Program-made: the position numbers and the translations under genes
Notes under the pieces: generated by a model
Database searches by the model: none
What the model saw: only the letters and a program-made list of their open reading frames with translations
Told to the model about the DNA's origin: nothing
In this document: positions 48,153 to 56,832 of the stretch, piece by piece
Numbering within the stretch: position 1 is the first letter of the stretch
How the letters are laid out: the number at the start of each line of letters is the position of its first letter
From: Cellvibrio sp. KY-GH-1
GTDB lineage: Bacteria > Pseudomonadota > Gammaproteobacteria > Pseudomonadales > Cellvibrionaceae
Direction: 5' to 3'
NCBI RefSeq assembly: GCF_008806975.1
Contig: NZ_CP031728.1
Coordinates: forward strand, 186,001-250,000
Length of the DNA stretch: 64,000 nucleotides

Positions 48153-48166
48153 TGATTGCGTTAACA
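48153..48166. promoter_or_regulatory. Candidate CG-centred operator (LacI-type), module 1
   Basis: TGATTGCGTTAACA is a CG-centred 14-mer of the LacI-family type, 161 nt upstream of the module 1 start codon. A nearly identical site (one difference) lies before the six-helix membrane protein gene at 56395-56408. Assignment to the LacI family rests on the CG centre and TG...CA ends only. Confidence 0.4.
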
Positions 48167-48373
48167 AATTATTTTTTTGAATATCTTTTACGGCTTTTAA
48201 TTTCTATTTTTTGAGTTGGATTTTGCACTTTGTGAGGAGCTTTTTCCTACATCATAAAATCTTGTTATTGTTTTTAAAATGGTGCTAATTGGCGCTAAAA
48301 TCTAATAAATTGACATCAAGAAATAGGTTTGCCTTCAGTGTTTATGTTGTTCAGCGATGGCTAAGTTTTTAAA

Positions 48374-48387
48374 TGATTGCGCAATCT
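48374..48387. promoter_or_regulatory. Second CG-centred palindrome upstream of module 1
   Basis: TGATTGCGCAATCT carries the same TGATTG half-site as 48153-48166; its inner 12 bases GATTGCGCAATC are a perfect palindrome. It is 382 nt upstream of the module 1 start and could be an auxiliary operator for looping. Confidence 0.35.
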
Positions 48388-48664
48388 TATTTGGGTCGAT
48401 GCCAAATCTAGTGCACAGTCAGATATTGAGCAATTTTTTAACGGAGGGATGGTTGGGAACTATTAAGGTTTATTAACAATTGAAAACCTGAGGAGAAATG
48501 ATCTGAAAGTCTTGTTTGGTGCGGGTTAGAGTGGAAAAAGGGGGGGAATAAGAGAGGAAATGTCGTTAAATCGGTTAACAAAAATTATCAATTGTTGCTG
48601 CTGAATTTATCATCCATGCCGATTTCGGCTCATCTGTGAAAAACCTGGTGATCAACAATGTGTT

Positions 48665-48690
48665 AAAAAAAACAGCGCCCGAAGGCGCTG
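48665..48690 (-). terminator. Terminator of module 2
   Basis: CAGCGCC (48673-48679) and GGCGCTG (48684-48690) with a CGAA loop, followed on the minus strand by T8 (A8 at 48665-48672). It lies 33 nt after the module 2 DUF1552 stop codon and separates module 2 from module 1. Confidence 0.92.
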
Positions 48691-48722
48691 CAATAATGTG
48701 TTGATAACGTTTTACCCGGTGG

Positions 48723-50033
48723 TTATGCCCACACAGTGGATACAGATCCGCCTGAGTAAGGGGTGTAACCAGTCAAACCAATCGCTTCTGCAGCGTTGTC
48801 CAACAGTTGGGTGTGCATACTACCCGCCACCACGCGTCCGCCGCGGAACGAACTGCTGCCACTCGCTAACATCAAAGGTGCATCCTCGCCCAGGTGAACT
48901 TGTCCGTTACCCATATCGCTCAATTGAACAATCAAGGTTGAATTGAACAGTGGTGCTCCGGTCTCATCCGGGGTAGTTTTCAGGATGTTGATCAAGCTGG
49001 CGACACGACCTTGCAGGTAAGCGCGTTGCGCGATAAAAGGCGCATCCTGACCCACGTGGATTGAACCGTGGTAAGTGTCGGTGAAGCCAGTCGCCGCGAA
49101 GTTTCCGCCATCTGTACCCATTTGAATGCTCACCACTTTGGTCAGGTTACAAGCCAAAGCCAGAGCAGCGTTGCGTGCCTGCTGGTCAAACAGTTGGGTG
49201 AAGTGAGCACCCAGCATTGGATCAGCGTCGGTTGCGCCGTAGTTGTCCCACGCCGGATTGGTACACGCACCGGTTGTGGTAGTGGTGGAGTTGGTCAGAT
49301 CGTTTTTAAGTTTCTGAATTGCTGCAATGTTTTGATCCACGCGCAATTGTTCTTCTACCGAAAGCTGGTTGCGAATCTTGTTCAGCGCCGCCAGGTTTAC
49401 ATCGTAAATTTTCATCTGTTGTTGCTGGGCAGTTGAGCCAGTGCTGGCGCCGCCGGTAAACAGACTGTTGAACACGGTGCGTGGGTTACTAACGTAAGTG
49501 GATTGAGTCCAGGTATTTACGGAAGAAATCGAGCAGTCCAGGGTAGCACCATCAGCGCCGTTGGAAATAACGCCTAAACGCAATGAACCGAAGCGCGATG
49601 CAGCACCAATGGTCGATTGCGCCAATACGTTGTCCACGGTAGTCCCGTTGCCGTTGAAGGCGCCCAGTACGCGGAAGGTTAGACCGTGACCGCCCGCTGG
49701 AGTAGTGCCAGAAACGATTGCAGCATTGCTAATGAAAATGCAGTTGTTTTTGTGGGTATCCATTGGTTGTGAGCAAGCTTTCATCACCAGTGAGCCGGCC
49801 GAACCGGTTGGCGTGAAGGTTGCGGTGGCGTGGCCTGGAGTACCGCCCGGGATGTACACAAAAATAACGCGCTTAACTTTGTTAGTTGCCGTTTGCGCTT
49901 CCGCGAAGCGACTGGATAACACGCCCATGGCCAAGGTTGATGCCTGGAGCGCTGGTATGGAAATACCGGTTTTGGCAACAAACTTTAAAAAATTGCGGCG
50001 ATGTTCATCAGCCATTTTTTTGAAGTCATTCAT
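48723..50033 (-). CDS. Module 2 gene C: Tat-exported DUF1552 protein
   Basis: A 436-residue protein with a twin-arginine signal (HRRNFLKFVAKTG, cleavage near FAEAQ). It aligns with the other two C genes through RVIFVYIPGGTPGH, LRVDQNIAAIQKLKNDL and LIVQLSDMGNGQVHLGEDAPLMLASG. The N-terminal basic segment before RR is longer than in module 1. It is separated from gene B by 112 nt holding a strong hairpin, unlike the tight spacing in module 1. Activity unknown. Confidence 0.88.
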   Translation of the reverse strand: MNDFKKMADEHRRNFLKFVAKTGISIPALQASTLAMGVLSSRFAEAQTATNKVKRVIFVYIPGGTPGHATATFTPTGSAGSLVMKACSQPMDTHKNNCIFISNAAIVSGTTPAGGHGLTFRVLGAFNGNGTTVDNVLAQSTIGAASRFGSLRLGVISNGADGATLDCSISSVNTWTQSTYVSNPRTVFNSLFTGGASTGSTAQQQQMKIYDVNLAALNKIRNQLSVEEQLRVDQNIAAIQKLKNDLTNSTTTTTGACTNPAWDNYGATDADPMLGAHFTQLFDQQARNAALALACNLTKVVSIQMGTDGGNFAATGFTDTYHGSIHVGQDAPFIAQRAYLQGRVASLINILKTTPDETGAPLFNSTLIVQLSDMGNGQVHLGEDAPLMLASGSSSFRGGRVVAGSMHTQLLDNAAEAIGLTGYTPYSGGSVSTVWA

Positions 50034-50101
50034 AGTTAAAACCCTTTTTATCCCTTGCCAGCGAATCCGCTGACGATTGATTGGGAAGAAAATTTTTTAA
50101 A

Positions 50102-50121
50102 GGGTGGGGCTGGCCCCACCC
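50102..50121. promoter_or_regulatory. Strong intercistronic hairpin between module 2 genes B and C
   Basis: GGGTGGGG (50102-50109) and CCCCACCC (50114-50121) form a very GC-rich stem with a CTGG loop. In the transcribed (minus) direction only a short TTT followed by A-rich sequence comes after it, so it is at most a partial terminator; it may instead be a processing or stabilising structure that sets the B:C expression ratio. Confidence 0.5.
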
Positions 50122-50145
50122 GGATTTTTTTAGGTTTGCCGGTAA

Positions 50146-53100
50146 TTAGAAGTCTTTACGGTAACGTACTGACTTCAAGCTACCCAAGTTTTGCAACATG
50201 ACTTTCGGGCTATTGCTGTTAGCAGCCATTTGCTGGATCAGCGCGGCAACTTCTACAGAGTTTGCTTGCTGTTGCGCAGCAGGCAATGGAATTGGCTTGT
50301 CGTCGCTGCCAGTCAGATTGCGATCAAAGTAGTTCACACCGGTACCGAATGCCATGCGGTAGTTGTTTTCAATGAAACACGCGCGCAGTTGTGCGAAGCC
50401 ATCTGTTGAAGCAACCAGTTTAGCGCCCAGGTCTTTGGTGCCGGCGAAGGTGAGTGACTTGCCGTCATCCACACTGTTTACACCGTAAAGGGTGCCGTCG
50501 TCGTCCTGGAAGGCAACCGACAGATTGTTGTCATCGCGAGTGCGTGGCAAGCCAATCGGACTGAAGTCTTCGAAGCCGAAGCCCAGTGGGTTGATCATCT
50601 TCAAGTGACAGTTGGTACATGGGCTTACACTGGTCAGGAAGTGATATTCCTGGCGAGCGGTTGCGAATCCACCCTGGCTGGTTTTCAACGCTTCAAACGC
50701 AGCGGCTTGGTCAGCACGCAGTTGGTCCAGCGCTACACCGGTAGGTGGGTTAGGTACGTCGTGACACAGGAATGAGCGACGGGTACGAACCGCACGAAGG
50801 ATTGGCGCCGTTTTGGCGAAGTGAGCGTTGCGTGCCATAAATGCACCCGAGGCAATCAAACCACCGCGATTGGTTGTAGTCACTTTGCTTACGCTGGTTC
50901 CCAGTCCGCTGGTGCTCAAGCCATAGAAGCTTGCCAGAGCAGAGTTAGCGAAAGTGTAAGAGCTGGTGTACAGATTGCTGAATGCGGCGCCGTCCAGAAT
51001 TACGTCGTTATAGATTGCGCGTGCTTCTTCCAGCATGGCTTTTTGCACATCGGTGGTGTAAGTCGGATAGCGAGCAGGATCGCGCGCATCGTATTGCAGA
51101 CCTTCTGCATCCAGCCATTGCACGGCGAAATTACCGAAGTGACTGCGAGCTTTGGTAGTTCCCAGCAAACGGGTAATTTGCGCTTCAATTTGCGCTTTGG
51201 TCCACAGCGACTTGCTATCAGCTGCGGCCAGCAAGGTAGCATCTGGTGTACTGCCGGTGTAGGTGAAGGCCAGGAATGAAGCCATCTCGTACGGAGTCAG
51301 TACATAAGCAGTGTCGGGCAGAGATGTGCGGTCAGCTGCTGGAACATCGTTGATAGTGATGTTGGCAGTGGTATCTACAGTGCCGGCGCGAAGATCAGCG
51401 ACTTTCACACCCATTTCACTGCGGTACAGGAATTGAGGAGAAGTCAGTACCGCACGCAGAGCCAGCTTCAACGCATCACTGGTAGTGGTTACGCCGAGGC
51501 TAGAGGAGAAGAAGGTTGCATAGTTGGTCTTCTCTTCGGTGGTCAATGGACGACGGAAAGCACGTTTAGCGAAGTCAGCCACAAAGGTATCGCCGCAAGC
51601 GGCAACAGTACCTGAACAGGTTGCTACACCTGCGAAGCTTTTCGCCGCAGAGGCAGTGGCGATTTTGGTGGCCAGAGCTTCATAAGCGCGAGCACTGTTT
51701 TCGGTGATAGTTGCACGGGTATTGTTAGTGAAACCATTCACCAAAATGTCCGCCGGGATAGACGCCAGAGTTGCCGCATCCAGGGTGGTTTTCAGATCCA
51801 CACCGGTCAGATCAAGAACGCTGTTGATGTATTCGTTCTTGCTCAGGATGCGCAGAGAGCGATCGGCGTAAGTTGGTGCACACGAGTCACCTACGCAGAT
51901 ACTGCTAACTGAGCTGGAAGAGACTGAGCTGGCGACAGAAGAACTGCTGCTGGCAATGGTTTGGCCGCGCAGGGACCAGAGGTATGCCGCAACGTCCTGA
52001 CAAGCATTGTTAGTGCAGTGACCAAGCATGTTGTCTTTAATAAAGACCGACAAATCCAGCGCCGAAGTACCGGTATAACCTTTGCCTGCGTACTTGCTCA
52101 TGGTTTGGTAGGTGAAGGCGTTCACGTTGAAAGTAATCGCGCCGTCACCGAAGAGACCATCGCCGTTGTTGTCTTTGTGGCAGCCATTACAACCACCAGA
52201 GCCGGTGAAAATAGTGGCACCAGTCGCTGCAACACCGGTAAATGCGGCACTGCTGGCAACGCTTGATGTGGCGGAGGTCGAACTACCAGAGCTGGTGGTG
52301 TTAACGCTATATACCAGTGTCAACGGAGCTGTAGCCGCGGCAGGAATACTATCGGTGTAGCTGATGACTTTGTAGTCATAGCTGCCGGCAGTGGTCAGGC
52401 TGTCCAGGTAGCTAACGCTATTCGCCGCGGTGTTTGCTGCAGTTACCCAACGACCGTCAGCGCCTTTACGACGTAACAGGAAACCGGTTTCGGTTGCGCT
52501 GGTGTCAGCCCAGTTCAGACTTGCGGCACCAGTGGCGTTTACGGTACCGGTCAAGCTAACGGGTGCAGTAGGTGCGGTCGCCAGCGTGATAGCAGGAGTG
52601 TTGCTTGGGTTGCTGTTGCTCAGGAACATCTTGAAGTACACAGGTACTTTCTCGCCGATAGTACTCAAGCCGGCGATAGAGCGCAGGGATTCGATACCCG
52701 CATTCAGATCAAAATCCGCTGAATTGATTACGATTGGCTTTTTAGGCGAGAAAGACACGCTGCCGCTGCTGTTTTTTACAACCAGTGCATCAAACACTAC
52801 GGATTTGGCAATACCATGCAGGGTGAGGTTGCCGGTTACGGATTGTATTGCCGTGGTACCTACACCCATAGCTTCGATCGCAGCCAAGTCCAGCTGGGTA
52901 GTAAAGTGCATGCTTGGCAGGTAGGCAGATTCAAACAGCAGATTTTGCATGCGTGGATCGCGGGTAGCGTTGGCAGTGTTAATGCTAGACAGCGGGATAG
53001 TCAGAGTTGCTTGACCGCTCGCCGAAACCGTACCTTGGAGGGTGCTAAAGGTAAAATTCTCCGGCGTTTCCACGCCCGCAGTGCTTTTCTTCACGGACAC

Positions 53101-53613
53101 AAAGTGGAAGGTAGAGTTGGTCGTATCCAACAACCAACGTGCAGCCTGGGCATTATTTACTGAGCTGCTGCTTGCGCTCGATGGAACAGAGCTGGCACTG
53201 CTGGTGCTTGGAGTACTGCTGGCAGAACCGCCACAAGCTGCACCGTTCAATGTGAATGAGGTAGGCGCTGCCCCCGGGTTATTCACCAGGAAACCGAAAG
53301 AGGCAGTGCCATTGGCCGCCAGGTTCGGGTTGTACGGCGCATTCTTCACGCACACGTTTTTACCGCTCTGGGTGTATACACCGTCCCAGAGGTTGTTAAT
53401 CACATCATTACCAGCATAGGTCCAGCACAATTCCCAGGAGGTCTTGGCGGCACCGGTGTTGGTCAAGGTCACTTTGTACTGAGCGCCAGATCCCCAGTTA
53501 TTCACACTGGCAAAATCCACACTACAAGCTCCCTGGGCGGTAGCACCGCCGGAAGCCATGATGCCAAGCGCCACGCTGGTGGAGAGCATCGACAGTTTCA
53601 ATAATTTTTTCAT
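50146..53613 (-). CDS. Module 2 gene B: secreted CBM2-YceI-FN3-cytochrome c-DUF1587/1592/1588/1585 protein
   Basis: An 1155-residue protein. Signal peptide ending near ATAQG; CBM2 (about 28-132); polyserine linker; YceI (about 155-335, FHFVSVKKSTAGVETPENFTF); FN3-like (about 345-435); Ser linker; one cytochrome c with CNGCH near 475; polyserine linker; DUF1587 (RSLRILSKNEYINSVLDLTG), DUF1595, DUF1592 (FLYRSEMGVKVAD), DUF1588 with CTNCH near 999, and DUF1585. It has two heme sites. The first 142 or so codons are almost identical in DNA to module 3 gene B, after which the two diverge. It starts 27 nt after gene A. Confidence 0.87.
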   Translation of the reverse strand: MKKLLKLSMLSTSVALGIMASGGATAQGACSVDFASVNNWGSGAQYKVTLTNTGAAKTSWELCWTYAGNDVINNLWDGVYTQSGKNVCVKNAPYNPNLAANGTASFGFLVNNPGAAPTSFTLNGAACGGSASSTPSTSSASSVPSSASSSSVNNAQAARWLLDTTNSTFHFVSVKKSTAGVETPENFTFSTLQGTVSASGQATLTIPLSSINTANATRDPRMQNLLFESAYLPSMHFTTQLDLAAIEAMGVGTTAIQSVTGNLTLHGIAKSVVFDALVVKNSSGSVSFSPKKPIVINSADFDLNAGIESLRSIAGLSTIGEKVPVYFKMFLSNSNPSNTPAITLATAPTAPVSLTGTVNATGAASLNWADTSATETGFLLRRKGADGRWVTAANTAANSVSYLDSLTTAGSYDYKVISYTDSIPAAATAPLTLVYSVNTTSSGSSTSATSSVASSAAFTGVAATGATIFTGSGGCNGCHKDNNGDGLFGDGAITFNVNAFTYQTMSKYAGKGYTGTSALDLSVFIKDNMLGHCTNNACQDVAAYLWSLRGQTIASSSSSVASSVSSSSVSSICVGDSCAPTYADRSLRILSKNEYINSVLDLTGVDLKTTLDAATLASIPADILVNGFTNNTRATITENSARAYEALATKIATASAAKSFAGVATCSGTVAACGDTFVADFAKRAFRRPLTTEEKTNYATFFSSSLGVTTTSDALKLALRAVLTSPQFLYRSEMGVKVADLRAGTVDTTANITINDVPAADRTSLPDTAYVLTPYEMASFLAFTYTGSTPDATLLAAADSKSLWTKAQIEAQITRLLGTTKARSHFGNFAVQWLDAEGLQYDARDPARYPTYTTDVQKAMLEEARAIYNDVILDGAAFSNLYTSSYTFANSALASFYGLSTSGLGTSVSKVTTTNRGGLIASGAFMARNAHFAKTAPILRAVRTRRSFLCHDVPNPPTGVALDQLRADQAAAFEALKTSQGGFATARQEYHFLTSVSPCTNCHLKMINPLGFGFEDFSPIGLPRTRDDNNLSVAFQDDDGTLYGVNSVDDGKSLTFAGTKDLGAKLVASTDGFAQLRACFIENNYRMAFGTGVNYFDRNLTGSDDKPIPLPAAQQQANSVEVAALIQQMAANSNSPKVMLQNLGSLKSVRYRKDF

Positions 53614-55068
53614 GATAGGTTCTCTCTAAGCTTCATCCAATTAACGGGCGTCAAAGACGAGCGCAAAGTCCACAGGAACCGCGGCACTGATGGAGGCGAT
53701 AGCCACCGCTGCACGCAGCGCTTCCACACCGGCAGTCATGTTGTAGGTTTCTGCTTTGGTCAGCACCGGTGCCAGGGTTTGCACAAGGATGCGTGAGTTG
53801 GACAGTTTTTGGACGGAGACCTTGGTGGTGATGGTTCCGCTCACACCGTGCAGGTTGAGGCTGGCAGTGATATCGGTCGCCGCTGATTGGCCAACGGCCA
53901 GACCGCTGATCAAGGTGGCTGGAACAGTCACGGTGACAGTCGCGGTTGGGTAGGTCGCTGTTTCAAACAACATATCTTTCATGCGTTGATCGCGCAGTGC
54001 TACACCGGTGTTCACTGTGTTCAGGTCGATGGTCAGGGTGGCTACGCCAGCTGCACTGATATCGCCACTGATACTGGTGAAGTTATGCACTTCCACGTTG
54101 TGGGTGTTTTTGGTGGTGACGAAGTTCAGGTAAGAATCGGTAGTGTTCAGGGTCCAGGCGGCAGTGGTTGCAGCAGAAGAGCTGGAACGGCTGCTGGAGC
54201 TTGGTGCTACCGAAGAAGAAGGTACTGAACTGCTGGTCATAGCCACGCTGGAAGAGCTTGGTGCTACCGAGCTGCTGGACTTGCTGGAAGAGCTTGGCGC
54301 TACGGATGCTACAGAGCTGCTGCTGGCTGGTGGTGGAGTGGTACCACAACCGATTGGCTGGGTAGACACTACGATATCGTCCATCCATACGTCAGCGGTA
54401 CGGCTGCTGAAGCTGTGGAAACCGAACATGACGTAGTTGAACTTGTCGCTCATCCAGTCAGCGGCCAGAGCGCCGTTGTTCCAATCAGATGCTGAAGTGA
54501 TTGAGTGTACTTCAGTGCCATTCACACGCATTTTCAGGGTGTCATAGGCTTGGTCAGCCAGGTAATCCACTTCCACGCAGTACCAGGTATTGGCTGCCAT
54601 TTGCGGGCCGCTCCACCATTGGCTTTGCTTGGGCGCGATGTTATCGCTTGGGATGTGGTTGGTACCTAACACGCCTTTGATTTGACCTACACGGATTTCA
54701 TCGTTGGCATCGAAGGTTTTCTTGATACCGAAGATGTGTTCGTGGTTGTCGCCGGCCACATTACCCATTGGCACGCTCATATTCACGTAAGCACGGGTAT
54801 AGAGACGTTGGGTGCCAGCTGGCAGAGCGCGAACCAGTTGCGCCGGTGCTGCGCCACCTTTGAAGTGAACAGACTTGGTACCGGTGTAAGCTTTGGTGGT
54901 ATCAACCAGGGCGTATTGTGAACCTGAGGCGGTGTTGCTGTTGTTAGGCACCCAGCCGATGAAGTTCTGCCAACCGGCAGGTTGGGTGTTTGCAGTGCCG
55001 CTCTCGAAGGTATCGGAGAAGAGTACGCCGCCACCGTTGTTCACAGAGGAGGTGGTCGCGGTGCTGCT
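53185..55068. repeat. Near-identical 1.88-kb duplication, copy 1
   Basis: This block matches 61851-63734 at a constant offset of 8666 nt. By eye I find about eight single-base differences (for example 53401, 53413, 53983, 54634, 54673 and 54910) and no indels. It spans the 5' end of gene B (CBM2), the intergenic region, and the ConA-like and YceI parts of gene A. Both ends fall in polyserine-linker codons. Confidence 0.93.
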
Positions 55069-55557
55069 CGCAGCTACCGATGATGGCGTTACTGCCGTTG
55101 AAGAGGCCGCTTTCGAGGAGGCCGCAGCAGAAGTGGTAGTGGTTCCACCGCACACTGCGCCGGTGATCACCGGTACTTCAGCAGCCGCTGAGCCTTTGGA
55201 GCCCTGGAAACCGAATTCAACGCTTTGACCGGCGGCAATGTTGCCATTCCAGCTCAGGTTGGTTGCGGTGTAAGGGTTGGTTCCGCTCAGGGTGGCGTTG
55301 TAGCTGGATGTTACACGGTTGTCGCCATTGTATTTCCAGCTAATGTTCCAGCCATTGATTGCGCTTGTCCCATCGTTAGTTATTTTTATCTTGGCATCAA
55401 ATCCATTATTCCACTGGTTATTGACCACATACTGGCAACCAGCATAGGCCTGAGTGGAAAGAGTGGATACAGCCAGGGAGAACCCGGCCGCATAGAGAGA
55501 GCGCGTTAGCGCACCCGCTATACGAGGGTTGATCGCAGAGGCTTTAAAGCTACTCAT
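53641..55557 (-). CDS. Module 2 gene A: secreted CBM2-concanavalin-like-YceI protein
   Basis: A 638-residue protein. Signal peptide ending near AYAG; CBM2 (about 40-140, NISWKYNGDNRVTSSYN); Ser/Ala linker; concanavalin-type domain (about 178-405: VLFSDTFESGTANTQPAGW, GDNHEHIFGIKKTFDANDE, WYCVEVDYLADQAYDTL, VWMDDIVVSTQPIGC); long polyserine linker; YceI (about 465-638). The ConA-like domain is of a different subtype from module 1 but very like module 3. It resembles Cip1/PL-like lectin folds; binding or lyase activity is unproven. First gene of the module 2 operon. Confidence 0.86.
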   Translation of the reverse strand: MSSFKASAINPRIAGALTRSLYAAGFSLAVSTLSTQAYAGCQYVVNNQWNNGFDAKIKITNDGTSAINGWNISWKYNGDNRVTSSYNATLSGTNPYTATNLSWNGNIAAGQSVEFGFQGSKGSAAAEVPVITGAVCGGTTTTSAAASSKAASSTAVTPSSVAASSTATTSSVNNGGGVLFSDTFESGTANTQPAGWQNFIGWVPNNSNTASGSQYALVDTTKAYTGTKSVHFKGGAAPAQLVRALPAGTQRLYTRAYVNMSVPMGNVAGDNHEHIFGIKKTFDANDEIRVGQIKGVLGTNHIPSDNIAPKQSQWWSGPQMAANTWYCVEVDYLADQAYDTLKMRVNGTEVHSITSASDWNNGALAADWMSDKFNYVMFGFHSFSSRTADVWMDDIVVSTQPIGCGTTPPPASSSSVASVAPSSSSKSSSSVAPSSSSVAMTSSSVPSSSVAPSSSSRSSSSAATTAAWTLNTTDSYLNFVTTKNTHNVEVHNFTSISGDISAAGVATLTIDLNTVNTGVALRDQRMKDMLFETATYPTATVTVTVPATLISGLAVGQSAATDITASLNLHGVSGTITTKVSVQKLSNSRILVQTLAPVLTKAETYNMTAGVEALRAAVAIASISAAVPVDFALVFDAR

Positions 55558-55619
55558 AGTGTCTTCCTCGGAGGTAAATACCGGCTTGCACCGGCAACGG
55601 TCATCAACAATCGTTATTG

Positions 55620-55632
55620 TTAAAACGGTTAA
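55620..55632. promoter_or_regulatory. TTAAAACGGTTAA element upstream of module 2
   Basis: This 13-mer lies 63 nt upstream of the module 2 start codon and recurs with one change (TTAAATCGGTTAA) at 48566-48578 upstream of module 1. A conserved element before two paralogous operons suggests a shared regulator, but both regions are AT-rich, so chance is possible. Confidence 0.33.
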
Positions 55633-55665
55633 AACAAGCCGTAGAACAGTGTTCTACGGGTTGTT
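55631..55665 (-). terminator. Probable terminator of the six-helix membrane protein gene
   Basis: CCGTAGAAC (55639-55647) and GTTCTACGG (55651-55659) form a perfect 9-bp stem with a 3-nt loop, extendable with one mismatch to about 15 bp. In the minus direction it is followed by CTTGTTTTAA, a broken U-tract. It lies between the 55729 gene and module 2. Confidence 0.6.
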
Positions 55666-55728
55666 GTTAAGACAAAACAGCGCTGTCAAAACAACGGAGT
55701 CCTGATGTCAACACACCAGGTGTTACTG

Positions 55729-56337
55729 CTAATCAAACTTTTGGGAGGCGTTCAGATGGATCTGTTCAGCGATCAGGGGCTGTTCGGGTTCAGCTTTGCG
55801 CATGGCGCGCAGAACTTCACCGGCAACGATAAAGGCGGTGACCAACAAGCCGGAGTAAATAAACATGACAAAGCTGAAGTCCACGGTGTAGTTCCAGGGT
55901 CTGGCGATGCCGAGGTAGCAGGCAAATAACCAGGACGTGGTAGACAATGCACCGGTGAGTACCACCAGGATTTGTTCAAAGGTGGGGAGACCGAGCAGCC
56001 CGCGGCGTGAGGTGACACGTGGAAAGCTGTAGTAGTGCAGGGCGATACCGTTCAGGGTGAGCACTGACACTACGGTGAATTTGGCCCAGAGTTTTTCGTT
56101 CATCAGGTACTGCTGGGGGTTTTCGAGATAGCCGAGCAATACCAGGGCGAGGCCGGAGATCCACAGCAAAACCAGGGAGATAAACATGATTTCGGCGGAC
56201 TTGGTGAGGTCTTTTACGGCACTGGAAGAGAGGGCGCCGCCTTTGGTTTTGGCCAAGGCCAGGTCTTGCATCAACAGGATGCCAACAGCCACGCAAGCGG
56301 CCAGGAGATGGGCATACACAATCAGGGTTTTAAACAT
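55729..56337 (-). CDS. Six-helix integral membrane protein of unknown function
   Basis: A 202-residue protein from the ATG at 56337. It has about six TM segments (residues about 3-22, 52-75, 85-105, 118-140, 148-168 and 172-190) and histidines near membrane faces (YAHLLAACVAVG, GIALHYYSFP). I do not recognise the family; it loosely recalls CopD/DUF2269-like membrane proteins. It sits between modules 2 and 3 and next to cytochrome b561, so it may take part in the same redox process. A candidate operator lies 58 nt upstream of the start. An upstream in-frame ATG at 56415 is possible but gives a Thr-rich, non-membrane extension. Confidence 0.7.
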   Translation of the reverse strand: MFKTLIVYAHLLAACVAVGILLMQDLALAKTKGGALSSSAVKDLTKSAEIMFISLVLLWISGLALVLLGYLENPQQYLMNEKLWAKFTVVSVLTLNGIALHYYSFPRVTSRRGLLGLPTFEQILVVLTGALSTTSWLFACYLGIARPWNYTVDFSFVMFIYSGLLVTAFIVAGEVLRAMRKAEPEQPLIAEQIHLNASQKFD

Positions 56338-56753
56338 AGTTGTCCGCGCCTTTGTTGTTGTAGTGGTCAAGTTGTTATTGGTTTTTGCTACATATGATTG
56401 CGCTAACAAAATCATCAGATACGATCAGGTCGAAAAAATTACAACGAATTTTTAAGTCCTAAAGTGATGATTCCTCTGCTTGCGCAAAAATTTAATTACA
56501 ACTGGATGGCGAATCAGAAAAGTGCTGAACCTGCTGGTTAAGTGCACTTGTTTCCCTCGTTCTATCACGGCCTTTATAATTTTGGCGCCTTAATTGTCCA
56601 TTTGGCGCTTGTTGCTTATAACTTAGGTGTTTCTTTTTTGGATATGAAACTATTTTTATATTTATGATTCCACACTACAGCAAATTGACAGCGCGATCAA
56701 TTCACAAAATTAAATAAAATTAATATTACTTATACGAAGAGAGATGCATGTCA
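56338..56753. other. Non-coding region upstream of the six-helix protein gene
   Basis: About 415 nt without a credible gene, AT-rich, between two minus-strand genes. It holds the TGATTGCGCTAACA site and ends at a bidirectional terminator. I see no RNA gene in it. Confidence 0.5.
56395..56408. promoter_or_regulatory. Candidate CG-centred operator (LacI-type), six-helix protein gene
   Basis: TGATTGCGCTAACA differs by one base from the site at 48153-48166 upstream of module 1, and the following AA bases also agree. It lies 58 nt upstream of the start codon, where a repressor would overlap a promoter. Confidence 0.42.
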
Positions 56754-56792
56754 CAAAAAAACCGGTTTATTTTCACAAATAAACCGGTTTTT
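56754..56792. terminator. Bidirectional terminator after cytochrome b561
   Basis: AACCGGTTTATT (56760-56771) pairs with AATAAACCGGTT (56778-56789) around TTCACA, flanked by an A-run on the left and a T-run on the right, so it works in both directions. It ends the cytochrome b561 transcript on the minus strand. Confidence 0.92.
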
Positions 56793-56832
56793 ATCTGGTG
56801 ATAAGGAATTGTTGGGAAACTGACAAAATGGA

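Larger units (their letters stand above)
47993..48664. other. Long AT-rich regulatory region upstream of module 1
   Basis: About 670 nt without a plausible gene, between the module 2 terminator and the module 1 start. It is clearly more AT-rich than its surroundings and contains three sites treated separately: TGATTGCGTTAACA (48153-48166), TGATTGCGCAATCT (48374-48387) and TTAAATCGGTTAA (48566-48578). The size and site content suggest a controlled promoter region; no confident -10/-35 pair was picked. Confidence 0.5.

Noticed and set aside
54143..54436. Plus-strand open frames opposite gene A of modules 2 and 3 (also 62809-63102), rich in Glu and Leu
   Set aside because: They are antisense readings of polyserine-linker codons in clear minus-strand genes; duplication of the DNA makes them look conserved.
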